This document shows, one piece after another, positions 40,888 through 54,580 of a stretch of DNA of 64,000 nucleotides (position 1 is the first letter of the stretch; every line of letters begins with the position of its first letter). The stretch is taken from positions 434,001 through 498,000 of the forward strand of contig JADFUC010001644.1 of NCBI GenBank assembly GCA_019722365.1. The letters are read 5' to 3'. The notes beneath the pieces are model-generated. The model was not told where the DNA came from, made no database searches, and was given only the letters and a program-made list of their open reading frames with translations. The translations under genes and the position numbers were made by a program. The DNA is from Lithospermum erythrorhizon. Its lineage: Eukaryota > Streptophyta > Magnoliopsida > Boraginales > Boraginaceae.

Positions 40888-43800
40888 CTATCTTTTGCAG
40901 GAATCAGCTTTGTGGTAGTCATCATTTGCAAACTTTTGCTCTCTCTCCATCCTTGAATTACCCAAAGCAACTCTCTCATCCAACCAACTGATGGTGTCCG
41001 AAAACACGGTATCAATGTTCTCTAGCAATTCGCCATAGAGAAGATCATGCCACATTCCAGGGTACAACTTGAATGTCTTGTCTGCACTTGAAGCTGATTC
41101 ATGTAGAAGCTTGCTGACTGATGGATCAGTGACTTTGTCATCTCCTCCATGAACAACTAGAAATGGTAACTTAACCTGTATTGCATTCAGTAGAAACAAT
41201 GTCAGTTTAAGGTGAAACTCTTGACAACCAGAATCAGGGGTGCCTTCTCCGGTTGGCCATACTCGAGTGGTGCGTGCATTGCACGTGGCAATCGAGTTGA
41301 ATCAACTCAAATGGCTTGCAGAATTCAAGGACTGTTAACTAACCTCATGAAGGCTCTTCTCCAAATCTAAACTGACAGCTAACAGTTGTTGGCCAGTTTG
41401 TAAGCGTGGACGTCCTTTGTAACAGTATGGGTTTGCTCTCACCTGTTCACCAAAGAGTTTAAATAAATAAATTTGATTTTTGGAATATATAATCTTTCCA
41501 GTTCAAATTAATTGACGTTTTTGTTTTTTCGAGCCAAGAAGTAAGAATAAACGACTTACCTCTGCTCTTACTTCAGGTTGTCTGAAGGCAACATCAATGA
41601 TGTCCTGAGTTGGGATAATTTTCCAAGTAGGAATGATTGTACTAAGCTTTGTCAGAATAGAGATTACTATTGGATGTGGCTTCATATCATCTGCTATCTA
41701 TATGAGTCCAAAAGAAAAAAATTCGAGTTAGAATGAGCTTCCTATTTTTCAAATTGTATATTTAAACAGTTTGATTGATGATAAAAGAAAACAGGAATTA
41801 TGAGTTTGGAAACACTAATATAATAACCAAAAAAAGATTTACAGCCTTAAACTTAAAACTTGATAACTTACGTATGTCAAAGAGGTCATAACATAGAAAC
41901 GATTGAGCCAACTTGATATTAACATTTTATATTATCGTCACATATAAGAGCTTTTGGATTTTTATGTGTAACAACTAACAACTATGCTATATTTGTCAAA
42001 AGTCCACTCTTGATTTAGAATTTCTGATGTAGTACATAATAGAAATGAATGAAACTATATTTAATTATTTCATCAAGCAGTAATTAGGGGTCACAAATAG
42101 TATATGAGTAGTTGTAACAGACCGGCAAATGTTTTGGTTATGTTCCTATTTGATATGCTGGAAAGGGTCAAAAAACATACTATAACAAATTGATTCTGAC
42201 CTTTCAAATTTATAGATAGAAAGACAAACAAGGTTTCAGAAGATTCTTTCTTTCTTTGTTTTTAGTCAATGGACACCATCAATTTCTTGCTATTTGTTTT
42301 TTTTCTTGCTCTTTTGTTTAGTTGCCAAATAATTGAAATTCGACCAAACAACCCTACTTTAGATGTCATACTAATTTAAAGTAGGGAATAATTTCAATAT
42401 TGTCATTATCATACTTACTCCCTTTTGATTTATTTAAAATAATTCAAATGAATATTTGAGCTACTTTTTTAAAAGAAATAATTCATTAAATTAATTTTAA
42501 GTTTATGTTCAAAGCGTTACTACATCAATTTTCTTAGACTACTTCATCATTTTACATAAAACTAATTTATCGAGTGGTTGAAAAATTAGAAGATGAAGTC
42601 ATAAACCAATGATATTTCAAAATTGATTCAATGAAACGTACTTGTTTGAAATTGGAATATCTAATTATACTAGATGACATAATGCATAAACATATTAAAA
42701 TTGTAGCTTCAAAACGTAGTAAATTTTGAAAGAGGAACATCTTTTTTCACATAATGATTTTTAGAGAAATTACATGAATTTGATGTCCTAAAAAGAAAAC
42801 TTAATCCATTATTTTATCAACATATAACTTTTAATTAGAACAATACATAAGGAATTAAAATAAACCAATAAAATAGAAGAATATGATGGTGTTGTAGTTT
42901 GAAGAAGGTGACATACTTTAACCATTGGTGCAACCAAGATTGCACCATCCCAAAACTCTGGCTTCTTTCTATGTAACAGAAGAACAACGGCTCCCCCCAT
43001 TGATTCTCCCATCAGAATCCTCATCTTTTTCTTGTTCTCCTTCTTTTCTGTGCATTTCAAGAATACAAATTATTAATCATAAAATTTGCAAATTTTGATC
43101 GTTAAAAACATAAACCGAACAATCTTTTAGGATGGAGTTTACGAAGGTGGTGTAATATAATGAATCCCCTGTTTTTAGCAGGAAAGGGCACTTACGAATA
43201 TAACTTACCACTAATGTTGGTGAAGTGTTCAGAGCAATCACTAACAACATTGTCAAAGGATGGAACAAAACCAGAAAGCCCTGATGACTTTCCATGTCCT
43301 TCATAATCAATTCCATATACTGCAAATCCTGCTTTTGCTAGCCTTATTCCAGTATCTGCTCCAAATATAATATTGTAAGAAACTTATGTATGAATGAATA
43401 AATTTTTGAAATTGATTATTTATCGTGAAATATTAGATAGTATCCGCATTAAAGTATTGGGTCCATTCGGAAACAATCTCTCTTTTATCATAGCCGTAAT
43501 ACTACATACTATCCGACCCCCTTACTCCACATAAGGAAAGTCTCTTCAGAATTATTGGGACATGTTGATGTTGGCGTTGTTTTGAAGTTTCTTACCTTTC
43601 ATTGAAATACTGCACTCCATTGCATAACCATGACACAAGAAGATTAAGGCTTTTGGTTCACAATGTTCAGGCAACCAACTACAAGTAAAAAGCTTCGTTT
43701 GTCTGGAATTCAATATCATTTCCTGAAATAGAATGATCAATCAAAATAAATCAGATCTTATTGATTAGAGTCTAGAAAGATCAACAAACAATGAACTATG

Positions 43801-43958
43801 AACACAGTTTTTTCGAATAATATAATATGCCCACCTCTTCATATTTGACATTGTTGATTTCAGTAGCCTGAAAATAGTAAAAGGAAAACAAGAACATTAG
43901 TAAAAAAAATGGAAAAGTGACAACTTCTAAAGAGAAACAAAAGAATAAAACATACCAT
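40888..43958 (-). CDS. Alpha/beta hydrolase, monoacylglycerol lipase-like, 321 aa
   Basis: Plant MAG-lipase-like enzymes cleave monoacylglycerols or related esters; caffeoylshikimate esterase of lignin synthesis belongs to the same family. Eight coding exons: 43956-43958, 43835-43867, 43596-43722, 43209-43355, 42917-43047, 41560-41697, 41344-41442, 40888-41175. Frames join exactly to 966 bases. The first coding exon is only the ATG. The start reads M-ATEINNVKYEE-EMILNSRQTKL. Motifs: oxyanion loop LCHGYAMECS, nucleophile elbow GES(119)MGG, Asp243 in DKVTDPSVS and His269 in PGMWHDLLYGE. The triad is complete. The C-terminal tail is Lys/Asp-rich. Intron 5 is 1.2 kb. A TATA-like box (tatttatatagg, 44063-44074) lies about 105 bases upstream. 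The substrate cannot be told from sequence. Confidence 0.93.
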
Positions 43959-46900
43959 GATGATAAAATTAAACAAATTGGAAAAAATAATGTTTGGGGT
44001 TCAGAAAGGAATTTATTTATGAGGTTTTGTAGTATGTATGAGAATATTGAAGGGCTATGAGTTATTTATATAGGCCTTGGATGGTTATTAAGTTGTAGGC
44101 AACCACTTGTTTTTGGATACGTTGATGACATTTGAGTAGCCAATCATCAATAAATGTGAGATTTTGAAGGAGAAACTTCTTGGATGTTTATTTTGCCGGC
44201 TACTTGGTCTCAATAAATATTTAATTTATCGACTTTAATCTACAAATCGTGTTTCCTAATTTATTTAACTTCAGATATGCAATTTATTCCTCTATATGTA
44301 AAAATAAAAAATAAAAAATTTGATCATGATTCCTATGTCAACTCAAATTGGACACCTAACATGAACAAGAACTAATTCATTAAGTAGGTTGCACGTATTA
44401 AAAATAAACGGAATAAAGTTTAGTGTTATATAACGTGATAGTTACAAAAAAAATTTGTAGGGTTATAATTTAATTCTTGATATGTAATTTTAAAGTTACA
44501 CTATATACGTTTATTGTAAATCAAGTGTCCTTATCAAATATGAACTGCTAAACTATATTAAAGATATTGAAAAAACAATGGTAGCACAATTTAAGTGAAG
44601 TTCATAGAATAAGATGATGCCTAGTATGGTATATATGATCCCTAAGGTTATATTAAAAAAAATCGTAAATATATATCAAGAATAAAGAAAAAACATAGGT
44701 CTTGTATATGAAATCTTTTTATCATATTTATATATGAGTACAAAAACATATTGACCTTTATTCTTAAAAATGTTAGTTAAATTAACATGGAAATAATATT
44801 ATTAATTTATTATCATAATTATCAGTACTTTTGCAAAGCTAAGTACAAGTATGCATGTCCAACATATCAATATATATATGTCTATGTTAATTAGTCCTAC
44901 ATATCATTATATTGCATAACAAAAGTCTTAAAAGATTACATATGATGACTACATTCAATTTTGAATTGGATAAATTAGTAATTAAAGTATATTATCATAC
45001 TTGCACACACCCATTTGACAATTTCTCTTTGACCATTATATAGATCATCAGATCATTCTTGAAGGAATAGGATCTTGAGCCGCGGCAGATTTTCCTGCCA
45101 TTTTTATATTTAATTAGATAACCATTGCACTCAGCCTATTAAAGGAAAGTTGACGTTGAGCAATTAGAATAATATATTTAGTTCCCTAAATAATTCTGAG
45201 CAATTTTTAATATAATTCAAGATGAAGTAAGAACATTTAATGATTTATTTTGTTAATTACTATAAAGACTATCCGTATTACGGAGTATATTATTAGAAAT
45301 TCAAAAAATCTAAGTTGGATGGTTGATACCTCTCAATCGATACACGAGTACATAATTGATTAGACCAAAGTATGGATTGGGCATATTAGCAAATTATGTT
45401 GTAATCTAAACTTCTCTTTGTATAGTTCTTTAATTCAATTTTTATTGAACAACGTGAATGCAAATTTTAAAAAATCAATTATCTAAAATTTAAAACTAGC
45501 AAAACTAGAAATGAAACAAGAACTTAAGAAATTGACATAGGGATTGCGTCATTAATAGAAATGGAGATTGTATAAAAGAAAGGAAATAAACATGGTCAAT
45601 AATATAATAAGAAACATGGGGGATAAAATGAAGCCGTGTGTGTATATCCACACGAGTCAGCAATAGTTGAAAGTCAACAAAAGTGTATGTTCATAGTTTT
45701 GTAGGCAGGGGCGGACTGTAAACGTGCCAACTAGGATCACGATCCGTCTAATTTTTTAATAATCGGTTAAATTATATTTCGTATTAAAATTTTAATATTT
45801 TATACTGTATATTATTTGGTCTATACATAATTTAAAAAGTTTTATTCTTCTGATCAATTGATATATATTTCTCGATTAATTATTTCGTGAACCGCGGTAT
45901 TCTAGGACATCAAGAACATCGATAGATGAGCAGTATAACGATTTCATACTTTTATATTTTAAAAAAATTGATACTCCATAATAAAGTTCAACCCCTGTTT
46001 TAGTATTAGGACAATTATAATAATTCTATCCAGAAAGTCATCGGAAAAGAGCAAGGCGGGTCTCTTTGAGGCTGCTAACTTCATGTCTATTTTTCTTGCT
46101 TTACAATCCCCACAGTCCTCTTTATTTGGGGGGACTAATTAATTAATGCATGAACAACTTGTACATACATTTTGGTGACATGATCTTTTAATATGTCTCA
46201 ACTTGATTTCCCTATCTTATATATGTAAAACAATCAACGACTTGGTAGTTCTCAACTGATGCATGTAAGAGGCACACACTAAAAAAATCTAACAATGAAT
46301 TTGATGAACTCGATATAATATTAATATGTAGTTTAACTACATGTCAAAGTGGAACAAACAAATTTGTAGCAATAGCTAGCCATTTGTATGTACTAGCTAG
46401 CATAGATGAAAATTTGTCACAGTAGATTTGTTTTTCTTGGTACCGACTACCAAGTCATAACTAAGATTTTAAGAGTATCAATTTATTTCATATCTTAATA
46501 CTCCAATTGATACATAACACCAATGACTTAACAGGCAGGTCGAATTCCAAGTTTCCACTTCAAGTACCATTCATTGTATTATTCATTCAATGACATTACG
46601 ACCACATATCCAAAACGAAAACGACGACGCACATACTTTTAAAATAAAGACGAAGCTTATCGACTGACATGTTTAATAACTTAGAAGAGAACACTAGTTA
46701 GGTCTACAGTCATGCAAAATTTAGATTTTATCATATACAATTATAAGTTATTTCACACAAAATATAGTAAGTAACCCAGCCTCAATAATGTAAAATTCTT
46801 TCATTTAAATAAAATTTAATGTTCAGGTTCTCCTTCAATTTTATTTAGAATTAAAAAAGATTATGATTCATATTAAATCGCCTTGATTTATATCATTTGA

Positions 46901-48000
46901 GAATGCATACACAATGCATTGGCCGGAGGTATGTCCATTGTAGTTGCTTCATCTCCTTGTTGCTAGCATTTGCCTATTACATTGGCCGCTAAACAGCTCC
47001 AATATATGGAATAATCGTACAATTGTTTGGTGTAATAATTTGGAGGATTCGAACCTTTCAACAAATGAAATGCAACTTTCTATATACTCACTACTGTAGT
47101 ATTATTCCCCACCTGCCCTACTCTGCAATTGAAATACAGATCAATTTTGTACTACTTGAAATATGTCAATCAGTTAAAACAGAAGACGACAATTAAGTAA
47201 CAAGTACATGATTACATATTTAACAAGTAATAATAGTACTATACTAGTTGGAATATGTCGATGAGTTTTCAAACATATTGGCAAAAGAAATATGTTCACA
47301 TCCATCCACAGTAGACATTAATATGTCCGGCATCTACTATAGACATCAGAATTACTAATTGGTGCACATAATAATGAATAATAAGGCATTTTTCAAAAAA
47401 TTATAAGAGGGATAACCACCTACAATAATGAATGTTGAAAACATAACACATATAATAGACGCCCCAACTTGAATATAAAAGTGAAAATTAAAATGGCATA
47501 AGCAAGAATAATGCATAGCATGATGGTCTATTTATTTAATATTGCATCAAGCTATTGACAGATCATGATCCAAATCATACACATTGTCTTGAATTAAACA
47601 CTAGTGTTAATCTACATAATAATTTAAAAGAATATGGTAAAAAAAAGGGTGTACTTATTACATTGTTGGTATAATAATTATGGTTGTTAGACTATCAGCA
47701 GCAGAGTATAATTAAGGAGAAGATTGGAGATAATTATTTGTAGTAGGGACAATTGAGAAGAGAATTGGAGAAAGAGTAATTGAATTATCTTGAACATTGT
47801 ATGACAAATGAGGTCCATTTTGTCCTTTTTGAAATAATCCGAATTTTACGATGGCACACCGAAGATACTCATCTAATTCTCCTAATTCAAGAAAATAAAC
47901 GACACCTCGCCGACACCCTCCTACTTGCTTAAGTATGTCATCTCTCGTGCTTCGCTTTTACTTTTACTTTATGCTGCCATCCCACATTTATATACAAATT
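43959..48000. other. Gene-free intergenic DNA, part 1
   Basis: No gene, tRNA or clear mobile element was recognised. AT-rich throughout, with scattered short repeats only. Confidence 0.45.
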
Positions 48001-49640
48001 CTCCTTTCTCCTTTCTTTAAGCGTGAGTTTCCTCTCCCTTTCCTTCCCAAATACTTTCTTTCATTCGCTTATTCTCCTCTAAACTCATAACTCGCTTTCT
48101 AATGCTTCAAGAAAGAAAAGGTATAATTATATCATTTTATCGTTATATCACTAGTTGTGTAACTATTCTAAGTTACTTTAATTAGCTAATTTCATCTACA
48201 CGATATTTTGTGAGTTCATATTTAATGGTCTAGCTTATGTATGTCAAGTTATGTGGCTACGAAGTTATCTAACTAAATTCTTGTTGAAGTAAGTAGTAAA
48301 TTGATTATTTATAATATACATAACCTAAATTATAGAATCATATGTTAGTTATAGTTTAATTATGTAATAGATTTTGGGATGGTAATAACCTAAATTATAG
48401 AATCATATGTTAGTTATAGTTTAATTATGTAATAGATTTTGGATGGTAGTATCCAATTTAGATTCTTGATATAACTAATATAGTTTGGATATAGACAAAA
48501 GTCAAAATGGGTATAGTAGTATATCGTAAAATGGGATGAAATTGTATGTTCTAAGAGTAAATACAAATCTAGTAGATGTTGTTAATTAAAGTTACTAAAA
48601 GTAAAAAGTAATTGTTATTATTATGTTCTTTAGGTGCGGATATTGTGTAGTTTCTTCGAATAAAAAGCTAAATATTCGATGCCATTATATGAGATTTATA
48701 TCAATGCGACATAACCTTTTCATATATCAGGTATGTCATTGTATAGTTTTTTATTAGATGAGTTATATATGATATGTGATAACAGAGTTGCGATGTCGAA
48801 AGTATCAAGTATAGATCGCTTGTGATATCTCAGCAAGTATATATGATGACGTGGATGATTGTTGATGTGAATTGTTGTTGAACTCTAGTCTCATTAAATT
48901 GGTACTCGCAGTCGGTTGTTTTCCCCGTCATTCGGAGTACAACGGTGAATCGATTTATACTATTTTGCTCGCTTCGCTAGAGCGGCTAAACGTAGAAATG
49001 GATTTTTCCTCGCTTTGGGAGAAGCAACGAAAGTGACGCCGTTTTCTTTTCTCCTACGGTAAGGAGTAGACTCATGTAAGTGGCCGAGTCAGCCGCTTAT
49101 CGCTGCTTCTCATGCTGATATTAATACGTTATTGACTGCGGTGTGATAGTTTATTCATTGAATTATTCGATATCATTATGTTATCGGGTATTATTGATGA
49201 TTTGAGATGGATTATATTACATCATTTTCGAGACTATGTTGGCATGTGCATATGTGTGATTAGTTATGTTTTCTTATATGTGATATTCATCGAGCCTTCA
49301 AATTACCCCCTTGCCTCTGGGGGATTCCCTTAAGTTTGTAAATATAGAAACGTGCTCGTGTGGCACCATGTTTCGCGTCGAGCCAAGTATAATCGTAGTG
49401 CGGCTATGCTAGGATATCCTCACCATCTTCATCTATTGTTTCCTCTTACCCTTTCAAAAACTTATGTCAGCCAAGTGAGCTCACGTCATACTTATTACTA
49501 TAATGTATTTTGGGACTATGTCAAGTTATGATGTTTGGTTGTATTATTCAAACTTTGATGTATGTTGATTATGAATATTGTGTTTAAGTGGTGAGTTGTT
49601 GGTTCATCCCGATGGATAAATTTTTTTTTATTAGTATTAA
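47985..49640 (+). other. Possible noncoding transcription unit
   Basis: A TATA-like box (tttatatac, about 47990) is followed by a CT-rich leader-like stretch (ttctcctttctcctttcttt and onwards to 48110), as in plant 5' leaders. The stretch ends aagaaagaaaag|gtataatt, a fair splice donor. A segment at about 48636-48729 is bounded by ttctttag and atatcag|gtatgt. No long frame is present. A GC-richer region at 48900-49450 follows. Alternatives are an LTR or a decayed gene. Weakly supported. Confidence 0.25.
48320..48448. repeat. 65-base tandem duplication
   Basis: ataacctaaattatagaatc and the following bases occur at 48320 and 48385. The units are identical apart from one extra G, so the duplication is recent. 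Confidence 0.9.
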
Positions 49641-52240
49641 TATCAAATGAAGTCTTTATGTCAGATATCTATCGACGCATGACTCCCTCATTGCTCGGGC
49701 CAATGATTTATATTAACTCTAGGCCCAATTCGAGCTTGTCAAGTATACTTTCTTATTTCATTTTTAACTCCACTTCTTGGTTTTTATTTTATTTTTTCGG
49801 TGATTATAATTTAATAAAAATCAAATTTTGTTCACACCAATATTTTTTATTTTTCGAGATTTATTAATAGAGACTTGATATGTTTTATTTGGCTAATAAC
49901 ATTTTGCAAGGTTATATATGTTATAGTAGTATTAAGGAAAGAAAAAAAATTATTTTTCGAATCATTCTTATCAGAAAAGTGTAGAATATAATGTTAATAT
50001 TTCACGACGCGATTAAAATAATAATGACATGTGAGATAAATATTTTAAATTGTTCCTTGCTATGGATAGTCTTAGCCGGCCTACTGCTGGTAGTTTAGCT
50101 AGCTGGGTTACACGCTTATTCTTTGTGTATTCAATAGAGTATATAAATTACACAATAAAACTCAAATTGAATCTAATAGTACAACTAGTAAGTGCTCATC
50201 AACTTGATCTATATGTATATTGATGTATATGTATACGGTTAGATATGCCTTGAATCGGTTATCGCTATTGAAGCGTAGAAGTTCGGGATTTGGTCGGGTT
50301 AAACTCCTCGACCTGCACCAAGAAACGGAGTCCAAAGGAAGTTCTGGATCGCCGACCAAAGATAAGTCCCGACGTGATTTTCTGAGGCGGTTTTGAAGAC
50401 GCTTTTAGGGTGGTTTGTTTAATAAATTCCTCCACTGGTTTTGAGTCTCCAATCCTAAAAATCTTACTATATTAGTTAAATAGAATGTAGAATTGAGCTT
50501 CTTTTGAATAGGTTAGGTCTTGTTATTCTATTCTTTTCCTAATAGTGTGTGTCAATTTGTCTCTTTAGGTTTCCTCATTCATCTCAAGAATGGATATACA
50601 CAAGACAAATTTCCAAGTTATTCCTCCATTATAAGGAAATTGCTTTGTGGCTCTACCCTAGACGGTCCTAACACTTCTGTAGATAACACGTTAAATCTCC
50701 GTGCCTTTATTTTCAATACTTTATAATTCATTGTCTTATAATTCATATTTGTGTGTTTGGTATAAATTACTTCCGCCGTTATACTAAATCGTATCAAAGC
50801 TGATTCAAGAAGTACGGTGTAAAAGTATGAAATTTGGTGGTGGAAGTTCGCTAGAGAAATAGTTATGGATTCTGTGACTCCGGATAAGGTTAGTTCCCCT
50901 CCATAGTAGGAAATTGCCACATAGGTTTAGTTCGGGCGTTCATGTATTTGTGCTGCTTACACTAGTCAAAGCTCAGATAGAATGAGAAGAAGTTCTTCAA
51001 CGTGGGCCGATGATGGGTCCATGGTTACCATGCTACTATCAGATGTAGTCAAGTCGGTATGTTCCAAGAGGAGGCAAAGTACCTAGTGGTCTCTGAGTTA
51101 TTTTAGAGCACTGTGATAAGTGCATTTCAAAGTCTTGACATGGCCTTAGTTGCCGATGCTCATACATTTTACACCAATATATGGATTGTGATCTCCTGCA
51201 TCATTCTACACATTAAACAAAGTTAGACATGTGTCTCATGACTATGAAGAAATTACTAATAGTACTAAAATGCTACTCATCAATCAAAGTGCTACTCACA
51301 ATTGACTACACAACTGATTTGTGGATGATTTTGAAGTTAAATTACTAATAGTACTAAAATTATGGAAACAGTGGCTCTCTTGAAAGCTAATGTAATAATC
51401 AATATATCCATTTTATCGTGTGAATGTGAAGCTCCAGTACTAAAATCGTCTGTATATTAGGTTTTTTCAAGTAGTTAGGGGTACATTATTAGTTATAATA
51501 AATTGATGTTTATCTACTAATTGAAAATGAGAGGTAACACAATATATATTCACACGCTTGCAAATTGTACAAGTGACGATCGATTCTTGTTTTGCATGAA
51601 ATTGTTAACCTATTTCGTTTGCCTTTTTCAAAAAACTTGAACCTAAATCGCTTCGGGTTTTGATACATTTTTGAGTCTCGTCAGTCTTGAATTCAAAATT
51701 AAGTCATAAACTAGATCTAATTCAATACGTATCTCAATGACCTCTTTTTAAGATTAATTATACACCCACATACACATTCAATACATAATATCACTCTTTT
51801 TAAATATCTCTGTATTCCCTATATTATTAGTTTTAGAAATATTTATATATATATTATTTCATTATACCAATAATGAACAAAGTTAAATCCAAATTCCTTT
51901 TTTTAAACGTGCATAATACGCAACATTACTACAAGATTCGAAGATAATAAATTTAAAATCGATAACTACATAAAATTTTGAACGTTCGGTTAGGGTTTGG
52001 TTTTGTTATTTCAAAGGTCGAACCTTAAATTAGTTTGTTCTCTCCGACGAAGAACCTAATCAATTCGGCCGAATCGGGTTCCCAAATATCTTCTGCTATT
52101 TTCTGCTCGATTTCGATCGATCAGGGATTCTTGCTAATTTTACAAGACACCCCCATCTAGAAGAAGGTCGATGTTCAATAATCAATGCATTATTGCTAAA
52201 TAATCAATTGATATAAAAACCAATCTTTAAAATATTGAGG

Positions 52241-52487
52241 TACTCCTCCATTTTTTTTTTAATTATTTGCTTACAAAGATTGCATTACAAATTATGAAAA
52301 TGTCAAAAAACGCATTGAAAATTTAGACCAAAACAATATCATCGGTTGATTGTTTATTTCCTTAATAAAAAAAATAAATAAAAAATACATTCAAGATATC
52401 GTACCCAGATTATTTGATGCTAAACGACAACTATAAAAAAATAAAAAAGTTTGGCTAAAACAATAATTATAAAAAATGAAGGGAGTA
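52241..52487. mobile_element. MITE, Stowaway-like, family member 3
   Basis: Begins tactcctccattttttttt and ends aaaaaatgaagggagta. Internal core aatatcatcggttgattgtt at about 52336 is shared with members 1, 2 and 5. Inner inverted pieces (attatttgc against aaacaataattat) support a foldback form. Confidence 0.6.
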
Positions 52488-52616
52488 TGAGATAAAATAA
52501 TATGCACGTTTTCCACAATCCACATGATATAACGACAGGACTTCAAAGGAACACGCATTTAAAGAAAAAGAACTTAAAAGACTTATTGACGAGTCGATTT
52601 ATTTCGAATATTACTA

Positions 52617-52905
52617 TACTCCCTTCGTGCATCCCAAAAAGATTTTTTCTTGATTTTTTTTATTTTTCATTATTAAAATTAATAATAATTAAAATTATAA
52701 ACGACTCATATATATAACTTTGATTTCAATTATATTTATCATGGTAATAAGAAATTACATAAAAAATACTTCGATTCATTTGATATATTTTTTAGGTAAT
52801 GCTATATATATTACAACTTATATAATAATATTTAAATTCATATTTTGTAAAATCGATCATTAAAATTTAAATTTATATTATTATTGTTTTGAAATGAAGG
52901 AAGTA
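52617..52905. mobile_element. MITE, Stowaway-like, different family
   Basis: Begins tactcccttcgtgcatccca and ends gttttgaaatgaaggaagta, giving imperfect inverted ends of the Stowaway kind. The end text atcccaaaaagatt also appears in the HSP70 intron (about 9010) and GID9 intron 1 (about 58110). Confidence 0.55.
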
Positions 52906-53818
52906 TTAAATTAGATATCAATCTACATCGGTACAATCTCGAGACTCGAGAGTAGTTAAAAAGGTGCATTAGTATTACAGAGTAGTTAGCTCTAGAGTAG
53001 GAAGTATGCAAGAATAGAATCTTAACTAAACTAGAGTACTTTAACGAGTCTCGGTGGAGGTAAGGGCCAAGTTCGATCCGGTTCCTGACGGCTTTCAATC
53101 AAATCATGACCTGATCTAATCGGTTTCTTTGGCCTTATTCTGACCGAACCAAGAAAACCGCCATCGATTTATCCGTAACTCCATCCGATCCTATAAAATT
53201 CGGTATTCGAAACCGAAACTAATTAAAAAATTAAATATATATTTACAAAATCAAAAAATATCTTTTAAAATCAACAAATCAAACATATTTACATGAATTA
53301 AACTAATTAAAATTGAACATCCAAAAATTCCTCATTAAAATTGAAAACACAAAAATCAAAATAATAAAGCACAATTCGAAGTCAATAACACAAAATTAAA
53401 TAACATTTCAAAATAATACCACAAAAAATTAAAGAACAATTCTAAAATACCCTACCGATCCGGCTGCTCCCGGACTGCGCCGAACCCGGATTCATAATGG
53501 GACCGATCCGGTTAATGTCGGGTTGGATTTTCGGAGTTTTTGCCAGCCCTGGCTTCGCCAAGGTCTAATTAACAAAGACTAAAGCAGGTATAGAATACCA
53601 TCACCCCCTGTAGTATATTTTTTATTGCATAGATATATTCCAAGATCCTTGCAAAAAATTCAATTTCGCTTTGATATCACAATCTTAACGAAATATATAC
53701 GTATCATTACAAAAAAAAGTAACACACGATCTATCCCCAACTCTAACTTGTGTAGTTAACCGCAATTTTTTTGTAAATTTTGATATACAGTATTTGGGTG
53801 GACAACTATTGATGATTC

Positions 53819-53910
53819 GGCCCACTCTATATATGGACCTCGTTATGTCTTTCCCAAACATGTTTTGGCCCATAATGATATCGAGCTTCTCAATAATATC
53901 AAAACCCTAA
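53819..53910 (+). promoter_or_regulatory. Ribosomal-protein type promoter: two site II boxes and a telo box
   Basis: GGCCCA at 53819-53824 and 53867-53872 (site II core), then AAACCCTAA at 53902-53910, 65 bases before the RPL35 ATG. ctatatatgg near 53827-53836 may be a TATA box. This arrangement is standard for plant ribosomal protein genes. Confidence 0.7.
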
Positions 53911-53974
53911 CCACAATTTCACATGCAAATCGATCAACCTCTTCTACGTTTTTTTTTTGTATCAGAAATTAGCA

Positions 53975-54236
53975 ATGGGTAAATATTTATACAACTGCCA
54001 ATTTTCTATTATTTATTTGGTTAATTCATTAATTATTACTAATTTGTAGTATAATTAATAAATTTGTGAAATTGAATTACGAATTTGGTGAAATGCAGAG
54101 CAAGGATCAAGGTTCATGAGCTGAGAAACAAGTCAAAGGTTGATTTATTGAGTCAACTGAAGGATCTTAAAACTGAACTTTCCCTTCTTCATGTTGCTAA
54201 GGTCGCTGGAGGTGCTCCTAATAAGCTCTCAAAAAT
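53975..54236 (+). pseudogene. RPL35: 60S ribosomal protein uL29 (RPL35), 3' half missing
   Basis: uL29 sits at the tunnel exit of the large subunit. Exon 1 (53975-53978) is ATG plus one base; exon 2 (54101-54236) restores [18 protein letters not shown] ... [12 protein letters not shown], residues 1-46, and ends with a proper donor (AT|GTAC). The remaining 75 or so residues (the IKVVRLSIAQVL region onward) are not found before the decayed H4 copy starts at 54610, nor elsewhere in the window. The promoter and front half show no lesion. The loss therefore lies at the 3' side, next to the inverted duplication. Either the gene is truncated or the assembly is broken here. Confidence 0.82.
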
Positions 54237-54580
54237 GTACAATTTTTTCTGTACAATTTTAATGCCTAATTATTGTGTGTGATTATTTATCTGTTTAAAA
54301 TTAGTATTGTTAATATGCTTGTCGATATTAACCACGGTTCTGCAAAAATTTATCCTCGATAGTTGTTATCCTCAATGTCTGGCTAGTTTAATTATTAGAA
54401 CATTCAATTCAATTATCTCGAGACTCAAGTTTTGTATTGTTTCATTTTGAGATTTTAGGAGCAACCAGAGAATAACCTATATGAAAAAATAATTATTATA
54501 GAGTGAAACCTTATTTATTGAGGCAAACCATTCTAAAATTGAGTCAAATCCTATAAAAATTGAAATTAAAGTTTGAAATT

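Larger units (their letters stand above)
49641..53800. other. Gene-free intergenic DNA, part 2
   Basis: Two MITEs lie at 52241-52487 and 52617-52905. 50240-50410 and 51960-52110 are less AT-rich and may be decayed genes or element pieces, but no protein could be read. ccggttcc-like repeat text fills 53080-53540. Confidence 0.4.
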
